Assembly (NCBI RefSeq): GCF_025961225.1
Contig: NZ_JAOQNG010000001.1
Span: forward strand, 2,824,001-2,888,000
Length of the DNA: 64,000 nucleotides
DNA from: Azospirillum canadense
Lineage (GTDB): Bacteria > Pseudomonadota > Alphaproteobacteria > Azospirillales > Azospirillaceae
Reading direction: 5' to 3'
The position numbers and the translations under genes are program-made. Below, in pieces: positions 29,698-44,129 of this stretch (position 1 is the stretch's first letter; each line of letters begins with the position of its first letter). Under the pieces are notes generated by a model. That model had not been told where the DNA came from. It searched no databases and saw only the letters and a program-made list of their open reading frames with translations.

Positions 29698-30150
29698 TCA
29701 GCCACCCACCACGGCAATCATCACCAGCGCGACCACGACGATGATCACGATGGGCAGCATGTCCACGCCGCCGCGGTTCCAGGTCGGCGCCCGGCGCGAC
29801 CCGTGGCCGTGGCCGCCGTGGGCGTGGCCCAGTCCTTCGTCCTCCCAGCCATGGACCGACGGTTTGACGCCGGGGACGGAGACGGCCGGCGCCGCCGGGC
29901 TCGCCAGGTCCACCACGCCTTCCCCCCGGGCCGAGTCGTAGGCCCGGGCGCCGCGCGGCCGCCTCAGCCGCTCGTCGTCGAGTTCCACGTCGATGCCGGC
30001 GGTCTCCAGCCGCTCCACCACGACGGCGACCTCCTCCGGAGTCATGGTGTCGACCGGGATCGCACGGCCGAGCTGCTCGATGCTCAGCCGGTTGCCGTGG
30101 CGACGGCCCTCCTCGGCCAAGCGTTGTAAGGTGTCGTTGTCGATCGCCAT
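29698..30150 (-). CDS. Membrane-tethered sigma-70 region 1.1-like protein
   Basis: Predicted protein of 150 residues. Residues about 3-56 (TLQRLAEEGRRHGNRLSIEQ, then IPVDTMTPEEVAVVVERLE and GIDVELDDE) resemble region 1.1 of RpoD, the acidic N-terminal domain that blocks DNA binding by free sigma factor. After it comes a Gly/His-rich linker (GHAHGGHGHG near 108-117) and one C-terminal hydrophobic helix (about 131-148), so the domain probably faces the cytoplasm from the membrane. No other sigma regions are present. A function in binding core RNA polymerase, sigma or DNA is only a hypothesis. It is 59 bp downstream of the MBL-fold gene in the same direction. Confidence 0.78.
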   Translation of the reverse strand: MAIDNDTLQRLAEEGRRHGNRLSIEQLGRAIPVDTMTPEEVAVVVERLETAGIDVELDDERLRRPRGARAYDSARGEGVVDLASPAAPAVSVPGVKPSVHGWEDEGLGHAHGGHGHGSRRAPTWNRGGVDMLPIVIIVVVALVMIAVVGG

Positions 30151-30209
30151 GTCATTCCCTCCCGCTCGTCAACCTTGGACTAAACGCGGAAAACGCGGGA
30201 AAGCTCCCG

Positions 30210-31370
30210 TCACACCGCGTCGAAGCTAAAACCAAGCGGTTCGGCGGCGCGGAAGGCGATTTCCACCTCCCGCCGCATCTCCTCCTCCTGGCCCAAATAG
30301 CGCGGGGAGAAGTGGAAGGGCACCACCCGCCGCGCTCCGGCCGCCGCACCCAGCCGGCCGGCCTGCTCCGTGGTCAGGTGGCGGCGCGCGGCGGCGGTCT
30401 CCGCGTCGGCGGCGCGGAAGGGGGATTCGATGAACAGCAGGTCCACGCCGCGGGCCAGATCGACGATGCGCGCGGCGTTCTCCGGCGTGAAGGCGGCGTC
30501 CACCACATAGGCGATGGCCTGCCCGGCGGTGACCGACAGCGCCTCCGCCTTCAACTGCCCGAGCGGCAGGACCACCGTCCCGCCGTCGCGGCCGGGGGCC
30601 TCGATGGGCGCGTCGTCGTTGTCCGCCCGGAACACGGCACGCTTCAGGTCGCGCAGCCATGGCCCGACGGCGAGGCCCAACCGATCCAACCCGTCGCGGA
30701 AGACGTTGACGTGCGCCGGCTCCTCGATGCGGAAGGCGAGGCTGGGGATGCCGTGGTCGAGTGATACGGCGCGCACCGCCAGCGTGTCCTCCGCCACCAG
30801 CAGCCCGCCGTTGAGCTGGACGGTCCGATCCGCCTCGCGGGCGAAGCGGCGGCGGCTGTGGAATTCGGCCGTCAGCGCCGTGCCGTCCCCCTCCACCGCG
30901 GTCGCCGTCACGACGAAATCGGCCGCGTAGCCCGGCGCGAGATTCCAGGTGTAGGCGGCGAACTTGCCGGCCACCCGGTCGACGAAGCCCGGCGGGCCGA
31001 ACAGATGCAGCGCCTTCTCCCGCCCCAGGCAGACGCGCAGCAGCCGGTCGAAACCGGCGAAATGGTCCATGTGGGTGTGCGAGACGAAGCCGTGCGTGGT
31101 CCGCAGCAGCAGGCGCGGCGGCACCGGCGCCAAGTCGCCGAGGTCGAGCAGCAGGCAGCGCCGCTCGAACCGGACCTCCACCAGGACGCCGGGATCGCCG
31201 AAGGGCGGGTTGACGAGCTGGGGGTGCAGCAGCGGGTTCAGCGGGTCGCCTCCAGGGACGGTGTTGGTGCAAACCGCCCGCGCGGCGCCCCGGTTCCGGC
31301 GTCCTCGCGGAAGCGTGACCGGCGGGCTCCCTTGCCGTTCACCGGTCGGGACCCGACATACGCCTTCCAT
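30210..31370 (-). CDS. RNase Z-like metallo-beta-lactamase-fold hydrolase
   Basis: Predicted metal-dependent hydrolase of the RNase Z-like branch. The Zn motif HTHMDH (98-103), the distal DAAFT Asp region and FHFSPRY His are visible. The conserved part begins only near [13 protein letters not shown] (about residue 49). The only upstream in-frame ATG is at 31370, giving 386 residues with about 43 poorly supported ones, and it sits 24 bp from the divergent msrA start. A CTG at 31241 with GGAGG about 7 nt upstream is an alternative. Non-tRNA substrates are likely, since canonical RNase Z proteins are shorter and differ in their exosite. Confidence 0.82.
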   Translation of the reverse strand: MEGVCRVPTGERQGSPPVTLPRGRRNRGAARAVCTNTVPGGDPLNPLLHPQLVNPPFGDPGVLVEVRFERRCLLLDLGDLAPVPPRLLLRTTHGFVSHTHMDHFAGFDRLLRVCLGREKALHLFGPPGFVDRVAGKFAAYTWNLAPGYAADFVVTATAVEGDGTALTAEFHSRRRFAREADRTVQLNGGLLVAEDTLAVRAVSLDHGIPSLAFRIEEPAHVNVFRDGLDRLGLAVGPWLRDLKRAVFRADNDDAPIEAPGRDGGTVVLPLGQLKAEALSVTAGQAIAYVVDAAFTPENAARIVDLARGVDLLFIESPFRAADAETAAARRHLTTEQAGRLGAAAGARRVVPFHFSPRYLGQEEEMRREVEIAFRAAEPLGFSFDAV

Positions 31371-31393
31371 CCTACGCCAAGGGAGACGCCCAG

Positions 31394-32035
31394 ATGCTCG
31401 GAATGTTCCTGCGCAAGCCCGTCGAGCTGCCGAGCGCGGAAGAGGCCTTGCCCGGCCGCGACACGCCGATGCCGGTCACGACCCGCCATCACGTCAACGG
31501 CAACCCGCTCACCCCGCCCTTCCCGGACACCCTGGAGGTCGCCGACTTCGGCCTCGGCTGCTTCTGGGGTGCGGAGCGGAAGTTCTGGCAGACGCCCGGC
31601 GTGTGGACCACCATGGTCGGCTACCAGGGCGGCCACACGCCCAACCCGACCTATGAGGAGGTCTGCTCCGGCCGCACCGGCCACACCGAGGTGGTGCGCG
31701 TCGTCTACGATCCCGCCAAGGTCCGCTACGAGGATCTGCTGCGCGTCTTCTGGGAGGCGCACAACCCGACCCAGGGCATGCGCCAGGGCAACGACGTCGG
31801 CACCCAGTACCGCTCCGCCATCTACACCCACAGCGCAGCACAGCAGCAGGCCGCCGAAGCGAGCCTCGATGCCTATCAGGCGCGGTTGAAGCAGGCCGGC
31901 TTCGGCCCGGTGACCACCGAACTGCGCGAGGCCCCGCCCTTCTACTACGCCGAGGACTATCACCAGCAGTACCTGTCCAAGAACCCCGGCGGCTACTGCG
32001 GCCTGGGCGGCACCGGGGTGACCTGCGCGGCGTGA
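31394..32035 (+). CDS. msrA: Peptide methionine-S-sulfoxide reductase MsrA
   Basis: Repair enzyme of 213 residues that reduces methionine-S-sulfoxide in proteins with thioredoxin. The catalytic Cys is in [10 protein letters not shown] (Cys 56), followed by [17 protein letters not shown] and the [10 protein letters not shown] block. The C-terminal GGYCGLGG gives a resolving Cys. The N-terminal 30 residues are a short extension without a clear signal peptide. GGGAGACG upstream supports the ATG. It is divergent from the RNase Z-like gene over a very short gap. A thioredoxin reductase gene is 20 kb away in this window. Confidence 0.95.
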   Translation: MLGMFLRKPVELPSAEEALPGRDTPMPVTTRHHVNGNPLTPPFPDTLEVADFGLGCFWGAERKFWQTPGVWTTMVGYQGGHTPNPTYEEVCSGRTGHTEVVRVVYDPAKVRYEDLLRVFWEAHNPTQGMRQGNDVGTQYRSAIYTHSAAQQQAAEASLDAYQARLKQAGFGPVTTELREAPPFYYAEDYHQQYLSKNPGGYCGLGGTGVTCAA

Positions 32036-32236
32036 TCCGCGTGGTCGTACGGCGCGGTGTTGCGGGAGGCAATCACCCGCCACTGCGACATCCGCGCGAC
32101 AGGGGCGGGGTGGCGTGATCGGGGCAAACCCTCGCGGTTGCGCCCGCCCTCCCCTTCCGAGTATGGTTCCGGCGGTCCATGAAAGCTCCAGGGGGCACCC
32201 CCGCGGGGCGCCGCCCGAGAATTCCGCGCCCAATCG

Positions 32237-33000
32237 ATGATCAAGGAAAGAACCGAGCTGGCGACGCCGCACCTGAGCGGCCTGCTTGACTTTTGGCTCA
32301 CCAAACGCGTCGGCGACAAGCCGCCGATCTCCAGCACGATTGCCCCGGCCGACCTGCGGCCGTGGAAAGACAATATTGTGATCTTCGAGGTCATCGGCGA
32401 AGACGACTTTGTCTATTCCTATTACGGCAAGGCTCTGGCCGCGGCGTTCGGGCATTCGCGCCTGGGCGCCACGCTGGACGAGTTGCCGGAGGAGCAGCGC
32501 GCCATCCTGCGTCCCGAATACGCGTCGGTGCTGCGCGAGCGGATGCCGGTCGCCCGCGTCTACACCGCCGATTTCAGCGGCACGACGCGCAGTTGGGAAC
32601 GGCTCGCCCTGCCCATGTCCAGCGACGGCGACCTGATCGACAAGCTTCTGGTCGCCGCCTATGAGCTGATTCCCGACGATCCGGTTGTCGAGGAGCCGAC
32701 GGGCGAAGACACCGCGCCCAACGACACCGAGCCGGAGCTTGTCGTGACGGACGAGGATGTCGAGCCCGACACCGCCGAAATGGACGACGCCGGCTGGCCC
32801 GCGGCGGCTGAGGACGAGGTTGCCGAGGATGAGACCGCCGAGGATGAGGCCGCCGAGGATGAGGCCATGCCGGTCGATCCCACGCCGGTTGATTCCGACG
32901 AGGACGGCGCCGAAAGCCTCCTTGAGGACGATCACGACGCGTCCGACGCCGAAGACCCCGCCCGACCGAATTCCACCGACTTGAAACCGGGAGCCCCGGC

Positions 33001-33004
<4 letters not shown>
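32237..33004 (+). CDS. PAS-like protein with a long acidic tail
   Basis: Predicted soluble protein of 255 residues. Residues about 10-145 look like an alphaproteobacterial PAS-type sensory domain (LLDFWLTKRVGDKPPISSTI, FVYSYYGKALAAAFG, RSWERLALPMSSDGD). The remaining 105 residues are highly acidic, with a repeated AEDE(T/A) pattern, and end in a disordered stretch. Its stop overlaps the start of the FtsK gene by 4 bp (ATGA), so the two are coupled in translation. No output domain is present; the acidic tail or the partner may serve that role. Ligand and function are unknown. Confidence 0.78.
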
Positions 33005-35001
<1,997 letters not shown>

Positions 35002-35021
35002 TACCGGGAAGGGGCCATGGG

Positions 35022-35513
35022 ATGAAGGCGCACTTCGAGCAGTTCGCGCGGTACAACCGCTGGGCCAACCGCCGCCTCTACGCGGTGGCGGCCCAGCTGT
35101 CCGACGCGCAGTACCGCGAGGACCGCGGCGCCTTCTTCCAATCCGTGCGCGGCACGCTGAACCACCTGCTGGTCGCCGACCGCGTGTGGCTGCGCCGCAT
35201 CGAGGGCGCGGGCCCGACGCCCACAGCGCTCGACGAGATCCTCTGCGACGGCTTCGCGGAGCTGCGCGCCGCCCGCGAGGCGGAGGACGAGCGGATCATC
35301 CGCGTCGTGGCGGCGCAGGATGAAAACCGGTTCGGCACGATCTTCCCCTACCGCTCCATGAACGGGCAGGAACATGCCCTGCCCTTCACGGCGATCCTGA
35401 CCCACATCTTCAACCACCAGACCCACCACCGCGGCCAAGCGCACACGCTGCTGAGCCAGTTCGGCCTGCCCGCCCCCAGCATCGACTTCGCGTACTTCCT
35501 TCTGGACAAGTAA
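35022..35513 (+). CDS. DinB-family four-helix metalloprotein
   Basis: Predicted soluble protein of 163 residues in the DinB/YfiT superfamily. The probable metal ligands are His 48 (GTLNHLL) and the C-terminal pair in FNHQTHHRGQAH (about 132 and 136). Such proteins include thiol-dependent transferases and damage-inducible proteins of unknown role. The ATG at 35022 is chosen because the nearby ATG at 35017 reads into a stop after two codons. It starts 20 bp after ftsK and may be in the same transcript. Confidence 0.9.
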   Translation: MKAHFEQFARYNRWANRRLYAVAAQLSDAQYREDRGAFFQSVRGTLNHLLVADRVWLRRIEGAGPTPTALDEILCDGFAELRAAREAEDERIIRVVAAQDENRFGTIFPYRSMNGQEHALPFTAILTHIFNHQTHHRGQAHTLLSQFGLPAPSIDFAYFLLDK

Positions 35514-35540
35514 ACCCACCCATCCTAAGGCGCCGGCGCG

Positions 35541-36263
35541 TCAAATCCGCGAGGGCGACAGGCGGAACTCCACCACCGCGTCGGCGACGGCCAGTTGGTT
35601 GATCAGCTGCATGGGGTCGGGCGACCCGTTGGCTTGCAGCGTGATCTGGTATTCGAAACGGCCGCCGTCGGTTTGCAGGTGGAAGGCCCAATCCGTGATG
35701 TCGTAGCCGTGTTCCCGCGCCTTCGCGCGGATCACCTCGGCCGACGGCGCCTTCTCGCGCAGGAAGACGATCGCCAAATGCATCACGGTCTGGTGCGGCA
35801 GCGCCGACTCCAGCCGCCGGAACCCGCTCATCACCAGGATGGTCAGCACCGCGGCCCCCACGGCCGCCCCGTAGAAGCCGAGACCGAGCGTCACCCCGAC
35901 CGCCGCCGCCGTCCAGATGGAGGCTGCCGTGGACAGCCCGCGGATCGAGAAGCCCTCGCGCATGATGACGCCGGCGCCCAGGAACCCGATGCCGGTCACG
36001 ATGCCCTGGATGACGCGCGTCGGGTCTCCGGCCGCGGCCACACCGGTGCCGCCGTACCACAGCGTCGGATACCCTACGACGACCGTCAGCGCCGCGGAGG
36101 CGAGGCAGACCAGCCCGTAGGTCCGCATGCCCGCCGCCCGCCCGTGGTAGCTGCGCTCGTACCCCATCAGGATGCCGAGGCCGAGCGCGCCGACCAGATG
36201 CAGCAGGACGATGCCGTTGGCGACCAGCTCGGCTTGGGCCCAATAGGCGCTGAGAATGTCCAT
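35541..36263 (-). CDS. MgtC/SapB-family membrane protein
   Basis: Inner-membrane protein of 240 residues. Residues about 15-160 match the MgtC core: [28 protein letters not shown], then [30 protein letters not shown] in pattern, with several hydrophobic helices. The C-terminal part (about 165-240) resembles an ACT-like regulatory domain. MgtC proteins help growth at low magnesium and inhibit the ATP synthase in Salmonella; the role here is inferred. The ATG at 36263 has GGAAGGGG upstream. The gene converges with the DinB gene and diverges from the chemoreceptor gene. Confidence 0.92.
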   Translation of the reverse strand: MDILSAYWAQAELVANGIVLLHLVGALGLGILMGYERSYHGRAAGMRTYGLVCLASAALTVVVGYPTLWYGGTGVAAAGDPTRVIQGIVTGIGFLGAGVIMREGFSIRGLSTAASIWTAAAVGVTLGLGFYGAAVGAAVLTILVMSGFRRLESALPHQTVMHLAIVFLREKAPSAEVIRAKAREHGYDITDWAFHLQTDGGRFEYQITLQANGSPDPMQLINQLAVADAVVEFRLSPSRI

Positions 36264-36452
36264 GGCCCCTTCCCGCAACGACCGACGCGAGGATGGAAGT
36301 GTAGGCGCCAGTTGGCCTACGAACGATATGTCAAAGAGCGTCCGAGCACTGCGGCAAATTGGTTCACAATGCTTTGCGCGGAATTTCACGGTTGCCAGAC
36401 ATTTTTTCAATTACAAAAATGTTTGCAGAGCGTTCTATTACCAGGGAAACGC

Positions 36453-38510
36453 ATGTCCGCCGTTCTTTCCAGGTTATCCATTCGCGGCAAGGTGTTGTGC
36501 GCCCTGCTGTTGCCGATGTTGGGCCTTCTCGGAATGACGGGCGTGCTGGTCGCCGACCGATGGCAGACCGCTCGGCAATTCGAGGAACTGGATGAACTGG
36601 CCGACGCCATCACCAGGGTCAGCGCGCTGGTGCACGAGCTGCAGAAGGAACGCGGTTCCTCCGCCCTGTTCATCGGCAGCAAAGGCACGCAGTTCCGCCC
36701 CGAGTTGCAGGCGCAGCACCAGGAGTCCGACCGCCGGCTGGCCTCCGTGAAGTCCTTGCTCGGGCCGGCGAAGGCCGCGGCCGGCTCCGGCTTCCTGGAC
36801 AAGCTGTCGGCCACCGTCAAAGGGCTGGACGATCTTGCCGCCCGCCGGGACCAGATCACCGCGCTGGCGGTGCCGGGGCCGGCGTCGTTCGGCTATTACA
36901 CCGGCATCATCCAGGCGCTGCTCGGCACCGTCGACGAACTGCCCCGCATCACCACCGACGGGACGATGGGAAGCCGCATCGTCGCCTACACGGGCTTCCT
37001 CCAGGGCAAGGAACGCGCCGGGCAGGAACGGGCGACCGGAGCCGCCGGATTCGCCGCTGGCCGGTTCGAGCCGGCCATCCACCAGCGGCTGATCGGGCTG
37101 ATCGCCGCTCAGGACACATACTTCACCGTATTCCGGACCCTGGCGACTCCGGCCCAGGCCGCCCTGTTCGAGTCGCGGTCCGAGGGGGCCTCGCTCGACG
37201 CCCTCCGCCCTCTGCGCAAGGCGGCGCTCGACGGCGGGCTTTCGGGAGACCTGCAGGGCATCCAGGCCCCGGTCTGGTTCCAGAAGGCGACGGAACGCAT
37301 CGACCGCATGAAGGAGGTGGAGGACCGGCTCGCCGCCGATCTGCGGGACCTCGCCGCGCAGAACCTGGCAAGCGCACGGGCGACCTTTGCCGTCCTGGCC
37401 GCCGTCACGGCCCTGGGCCTGCTGCTGACCGCCGGGCTGGCCTACGGCATCGTCACCGACGTCACCGGGTCCATCGCCCGGGTCACGGGGGCGACCCGGC
37501 GGCTGGCGGAGGGCGACCTCGACGTGGAGATGCCGCGCGACGGCCGGCGGGACGAGATCGGGACCCTGTACGCGGCGCTGTCCACCTTCCGCGCCAACGC
37601 GATCGACCGGCGCCGGCTGGAGGCGGAGCAGGAGCGCCTGAAGGCCGAGGCCGAAGCCAGCAAGCGCCGCACGCTGTCCGGCCTTGCCGACTCCTTCGAG
37701 GCCAGCGTCGAACAGGTCGCGCGGACGGTGAAATCCTTCGCCACGGGCATGCAGAGCAACGCCGAGCGGCTGAGCGTCACGGCGACCGACACCTCGCAGC
37801 GCTCGGTCGTCATGTCCGGCGCGGCGGAGCAGGTGTCCGGGAATGTCCACACCGTCGCCGCGGCCGCGGAGGAGTTGCACGCCTCCATCGGGGAGATCGC
37901 CCGCCAGGTCATCGAGGCGTCGGAGGTGTCGCGCCGCGCCGTCGGCGAGGCCGACGCGACCGGCGCCACGGTGCGCGGGCTCGCCGCCGCGGCCAAGCGC
38001 ATCGGCGAGGTGGGCAAGTTGATCTCGACCATCGCCAACCAGACCAACCTGCTGGCGCTGAACGCCACCATCGAGGCCGCCCGCGCCGGCGAGGCCGGAA
38101 AAGGGTTTGCCGTCGTCGCCAACGAGGTCAAGAACCTGGCCGGGCAGACGGCGCGGGCCACCGGCGACATCGACGCCCAGGTGGCGGAAATCGAAGCGGA
38201 GACGCTGAAGGCCGTCGGGGCGATCACCACCATCGCGGAAACCATCAGCACCATCAGCAACATCAACGCCACCGTCGCCGCTGCGGTCGAGCAGCAGGGT
38301 GCGGCCACCCGCGAGATCACCCGCAACGTCCACCAGGCGGCCAGCGGCACCACCGAGGTGACATCGACCATCTCCGGCGTGCTGAACGCCGCGAACCTGA
38401 CCGGCGACGCCGCGCATGAGGTGCTGTCGGCCTCGTCCGACCTGGTGCGGCAGGCCGACCTTCTGTGGACGGAGATGACCAGCTTCCTCAGCCGCGTGCG
38501 CTCCGCCTAA
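36453..38510 (+). CDS. NIT-domain methyl-accepting chemotaxis protein
   Basis: Transmembrane chemoreceptor of 685 residues. TM1 is at about 13-33. A periplasmic NIT (nitrate/nitrite sensing) domain follows, with the diagnostic [18 protein letters not shown] near 50-68. TM2 is at about 310-334, then HAMP (about 335-385, [16 protein letters not shown]). The signalling part contains the hairpin tip [20 protein letters not shown] (about 525-545) and [13 protein letters not shown]. It lacks an obvious C-terminal CheR-tethering pentapeptide. By the domain it should sense nitrate or nitrite. It is a lone gene with an AT-rich leader upstream (36380-36440). Confidence 0.95.
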   Translation: MSAVLSRLSIRGKVLCALLLPMLGLLGMTGVLVADRWQTARQFEELDELADAITRVSALVHELQKERGSSALFIGSKGTQFRPELQAQHQESDRRLASVKSLLGPAKAAAGSGFLDKLSATVKGLDDLAARRDQITALAVPGPASFGYYTGIIQALLGTVDELPRITTDGTMGSRIVAYTGFLQGKERAGQERATGAAGFAAGRFEPAIHQRLIGLIAAQDTYFTVFRTLATPAQAALFESRSEGASLDALRPLRKAALDGGLSGDLQGIQAPVWFQKATERIDRMKEVEDRLAADLRDLAAQNLASARATFAVLAAVTALGLLLTAGLAYGIVTDVTGSIARVTGATRRLAEGDLDVEMPRDGRRDEIGTLYAALSTFRANAIDRRRLEAEQERLKAEAEASKRRTLSGLADSFEASVEQVARTVKSFATGMQSNAERLSVTATDTSQRSVVMSGAAEQVSGNVHTVAAAAEELHASIGEIARQVIEASEVSRRAVGEADATGATVRGLAAAAKRIGEVGKLISTIANQTNLLALNATIEAARAGEAGKGFAVVANEVKNLAGQTARATGDIDAQVAEIEAETLKAVGAITTIAETISTISNINATVAAAVEQQGAATREITRNVHQAASGTTEVTSTISGVLNAANLTGDAAHEVLSASSDLVRQADLLWTEMTSFLSRVRSA

Positions 38511-38537
38511 GCCGCAGGCGGAGTCCAGCAAACTGGT

Positions 38538-38906
38538 TTAACCCAGCACCTCAAGCGTCCAGCGGGCGAACAGGGCGACCAGCAGGCCTTCCGCCGCGCC
38601 CAGCATCACGCGCAGCAGCCAGGACACCAAGTCGGTGAAGCGGTCGCGCCGGGGAAAAACCTCCCGCAGCATGTTGGCGACGCCCCGGCGCAGGCCCAGG
38701 CTGACGATGCCGCCGCCCAGCGCCACCACGGCGGTGCCCGCCACGAAATACAGGGCCCCCTTCCAGCCGGCGAAGGCCTGGGGATTCTCCAGATAGAAGA
38801 CCGTGCCGACGAGGATCCAGACGGCGGACGGCCAGACGCCGACGATGTCGGCTTGGCTTGCGGCCTGACGTGCGCTGGGGGGCTGCGGGGTCGTCCGCCA
38901 GGGCAT
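38538..38906 (-). CDS. Small membrane protein of unknown function
   Basis: Predicted 122-residue protein with three or so hydrophobic segments (VWPSAVWILVGTVFYLE, ALYFVAGTAVVALGGGIVSLGL, LLRVMLGAAEGLLVALFARW) separated by a basic loop (REVFPRRDRF). I do not recognise a family. The ATG at 38906 has GGGAGG at ideal spacing. The start is 11 bp after the stop of the upstream Cys-rich PAS protein, so the two are very likely one operon and might work together at the membrane. Confidence 0.75.
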   Translation of the reverse strand: MPWRTTPQPPSARQAASQADIVGVWPSAVWILVGTVFYLENPQAFAGWKGALYFVAGTAVVALGGGIVSLGLRRGVANMLREVFPRRDRFTDLVSWLLRVMLGAAEGLLVALFARWTLEVLG

Positions 38907-38917
38907 TCCGCCTCCCG

Positions 38918-39769
38918 TCAGGCCCCCGGCACGTGCCGGTAGGCCAGCACGCAGGCCGGGCGGCCGTCCTCTCCGGCCAGCGGCAGCAGAAGCTCCACGA
39001 AGCGCACCCCGGGCAGCATCGGGTCGTCGCGCACCAGCAGGCTGCGCGGCTGCCCGCTCTCCAGGCACGCGCGCAGGTCGGCGTTGAAGCGCTCCGCGGC
39101 GTCGGCCGGGTGGCAGGCGCTGACCCGCAGGGGCACCGGGCGCCGCCCCATCTTGCGCTGCACCGCCCGCCCGCAGGCGCGGTAGAGGAAGTCGGCCCCG
39201 CCGTCCACCGGCTCCATCAGGCACAGGCGCGACACCCATTCGCGCAGCTGCGCCGTGTCCATCTCGCGGGCCATCGGCAGGGCGCGCTGCTGCTTGACCC
39301 GGCGCCAATAGACATGGAGCACGCGCGCGGCCTGCGGGGTCTGGTCGATGTCCAGCGGTTCCGACCGGCAGACCACGGGTTCCGGCACCGGCTCCGGCTT
39401 GGGCTCCGGCTTGGGCACGGGAGCGGGCGCCACCGCTACGACGGGCACCGGCTCCGGCTTGGCCAAAACCGCGGCGGCGGTTGATGCGGCGGTCGATGCG
39501 GCGGCCGGCTGCATCGGGGTGGCGAAGACCGGCTGCCGTTCCGGCCGGCCGCCGTGCTTCTTCAGCATGGGCAGCGCCGCCCAGGTCCCGCAGGTGTGGT
39601 AGGAGCGGGTGACCTTCCGGTAGTCCTGGCTGGAGGCCGTGCGGCACTCCCCTTCCGCGCTGTAGCGGTCGACGTGGACCAGCGTGTGGTCGTCCGACAG
39701 GGCGCGGTCTCCCCCCCACGAGACGCAGGCGGCGCAGGCGCGGCTGTCCTTGGCGAAGGCGTGGGTCAT
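38918..39769 (-). CDS. PAS-like protein with Cys-rich N-terminus
   Basis: Predicted protein of 283 residues. The first 65 residues contain four Cys (near 12, 15, 42 and 60: ACAAC, GECRTA, YHTCGTW), which could hold a metal or haem. A long Pro/Lys/Glu/Val linker follows (about 100-132), with repeating PKPEPKPEP. Residues about 145-280 look like the alphaproteobacterial PAS-type fold (LHVYWRRVKQQRALPMAREM, ADFLYRACGRAVQ, RFVELLLPLAGEDG). There is no output domain. The downstream small membrane protein is the likely partner. Function is unknown; a sensory role is inferred. Confidence 0.72.
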   Translation of the reverse strand: MTHAFAKDSRACAACVSWGGDRALSDDHTLVHVDRYSAEGECRTASSQDYRKVTRSYHTCGTWAALPMLKKHGGRPERQPVFATPMQPAAASTAASTAAAVLAKPEPVPVVAVAPAPVPKPEPKPEPVPEPVVCRSEPLDIDQTPQAARVLHVYWRRVKQQRALPMAREMDTAQLREWVSRLCLMEPVDGGADFLYRACGRAVQRKMGRRPVPLRVSACHPADAAERFNADLRACLESGQPRSLLVRDDPMLPGVRFVELLLPLAGEDGRPACVLAYRHVPGA

Positions 39770-40081
39770 CGTGGGACGCGGGCTCCGGAGGCAACGGGAT
39801 CAGAAATTGTACCAAAGGCGCGGGGTTCTCCCGCAGGGTCGGTTCGGGGACACCCGGATTGATGACGCCGTTCACGCCCGCGTTCAAGCGCCGCCTCGCC
39901 TTCGCGGCGCGATGTTTCAGACATGTGGCTTACGCATCATCCCGCCCCTTCCCCCCGCGCGCCTTAGCCCCTATAAAAGGGCCTCGCAACGACATATGAC
40001 CGTGCCCCCTCTCTCCCGCGCCCCGTCAGGGGCCAATGGCGCGAGGGGGCTTTTGCTGCACGAACGTCGAGAAGCGGACCC
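39770..40081. other. Leader and divergent promoter region of carB
   Basis: This 312-bp gap separates the leftward PAS gene and carB. It holds the attenuator-like hairpin at 40004-40054. An AT-rich patch (CTATAAAAGG, 39971-39980) could form part of a promoter. No coding frame is convincing. Confidence 0.5.
40004..40054 (+). promoter_or_regulatory. Attenuator-like hairpin before carB
   Basis: Outer arms GCCCCCTC (40004-40011) and GAGGGGGC (40043-40050), inner pairing CGCGCC with GGCGCG, and an alternative inner stem CCCC-GTCA-GGGG are followed by TTTT, 28 bp before the carB ATG. The location suggests transcription attenuation or readthrough control of carB. Confidence 0.5.
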
Positions 40082-43333
<3,252 letters not shown>

Positions 43334-43415
43334 GGACGGTGTACGGCGCGGCGGACCTCCTCCCCGCGCCGTACGTTTTCCCAGGGGCTGCGTCGGCATG
43401 GTGATGGATTGAACG

Positions 43416-43889
43416 ATGGAAAAGGTTCCAATGACCGCGGCGGGATACAACCGCCTGCAAGAAGAACTGAAGCACCTCAAGACTGTCGAGCGTCCGAACG
43501 TCATCAAGGCGATCGCCGAGGCTCGTGAACACGGGGATCTGTCGGAAAACGCCGAATACACCGCCGCGCGCGAGCGGCAGAGCTTCATCGAAGGCCGCGT
43601 CGCGGAGCTGGAGGACAAGATCAGTCGCGCGGAGGTGATCGACCCCACCAAGCTGGCCGGGAGCACCGTGAAGTTCGGCGCCACCGTGACGCTTGCCGAC
43701 GAAGACACCGACGAAGAGATCACCTACCAGATCGTCGGCCAGGACGAGAGCGACATCAAGAACGGCCTGCTGTCGATCCAGGCGCCGCTGGCCCGCGCGC
43801 TGATCAACAAGTCGGTCGGCGACAGCGTGGAGGTGTCCACCCCCGGCGGCTCCAAGGTCTATGAGATCGTCACCGTCGCCTTCAAGTAA
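43416..43889 (+). CDS. greA: Transcription elongation factor GreA
   Basis: RNA polymerase secondary-channel factor of 157 residues that stimulates cleavage of backtracked RNA. The N-terminal coiled-coil with [28 protein letters not shown] carries the two acidic tip residues (D-LSE-N block, about 40-48). The C-terminal FKBP-like domain (about 80-157) contains [20 protein letters not shown]. The start [14 protein letters not shown] matches alphaproteobacterial GreA even though the ribosome-binding site is weak. It lies downstream of carB and is followed by a strong terminator. Confidence 0.96.
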   Translation: MEKVPMTAAGYNRLQEELKHLKTVERPNVIKAIAEAREHGDLSENAEYTAARERQSFIEGRVAELEDKISRAEVIDPTKLAGSTVKFGATVTLADEDTDEEITYQIVGQDESDIKNGLLSIQAPLARALINKSVGDSVEVSTPGGSKVYEIVTVAFK

Positions 43890-43953
43890 GGGCCCGTGAC
43901 GGCGCGCGCAGGCCGCTGACGCCGTCCACCGCCCACCGCCTGCCGAAGAAGAA

Positions 43954-43989
43954 GCCGCCCCGCGCATCCCGCGCCGGGCGGCTTTTTTT
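43954..43989 (+). terminator. Intrinsic terminator after greA
   Basis: A 12-bp stem (GCCGCCCCGCGC at 43954-43965 with GCGCCGGGCGGC at 43971-43982, one mismatch), a 5-nt loop, and seven T residues (43983-43989) form a textbook terminator 64 bp after greA. Confidence 0.92.
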
Positions 43990-44129
43990 CTGGCTCCGGG
44001 GGTGTGGTGTTTTCGGGCCCGGAACCGTGGCCGCCCCGCGCCAGTCCGCCATCGCCGCGGACGATTTGCCGCAATTTTTAGTCGATATAAATCAATAGAA
44101 TTTCCCTGAGGACGCATCATAATTGCAGC

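Noticed and set aside
30226..31272. Alternative 348-codon minus-strand frame in the RNase Z-like region
   Set aside because: It lacks the HxHxDH motif and is Arg/Gly/Pro-rich, a frame-shifted shadow of the real gene.
35595..36452. Extension of the chemoreceptor upstream to 35595
   Set aside because: That part is antisense to the mgtC-type gene. The receptor's first membrane helix and ribosome-binding site fit the ATG at 36453.
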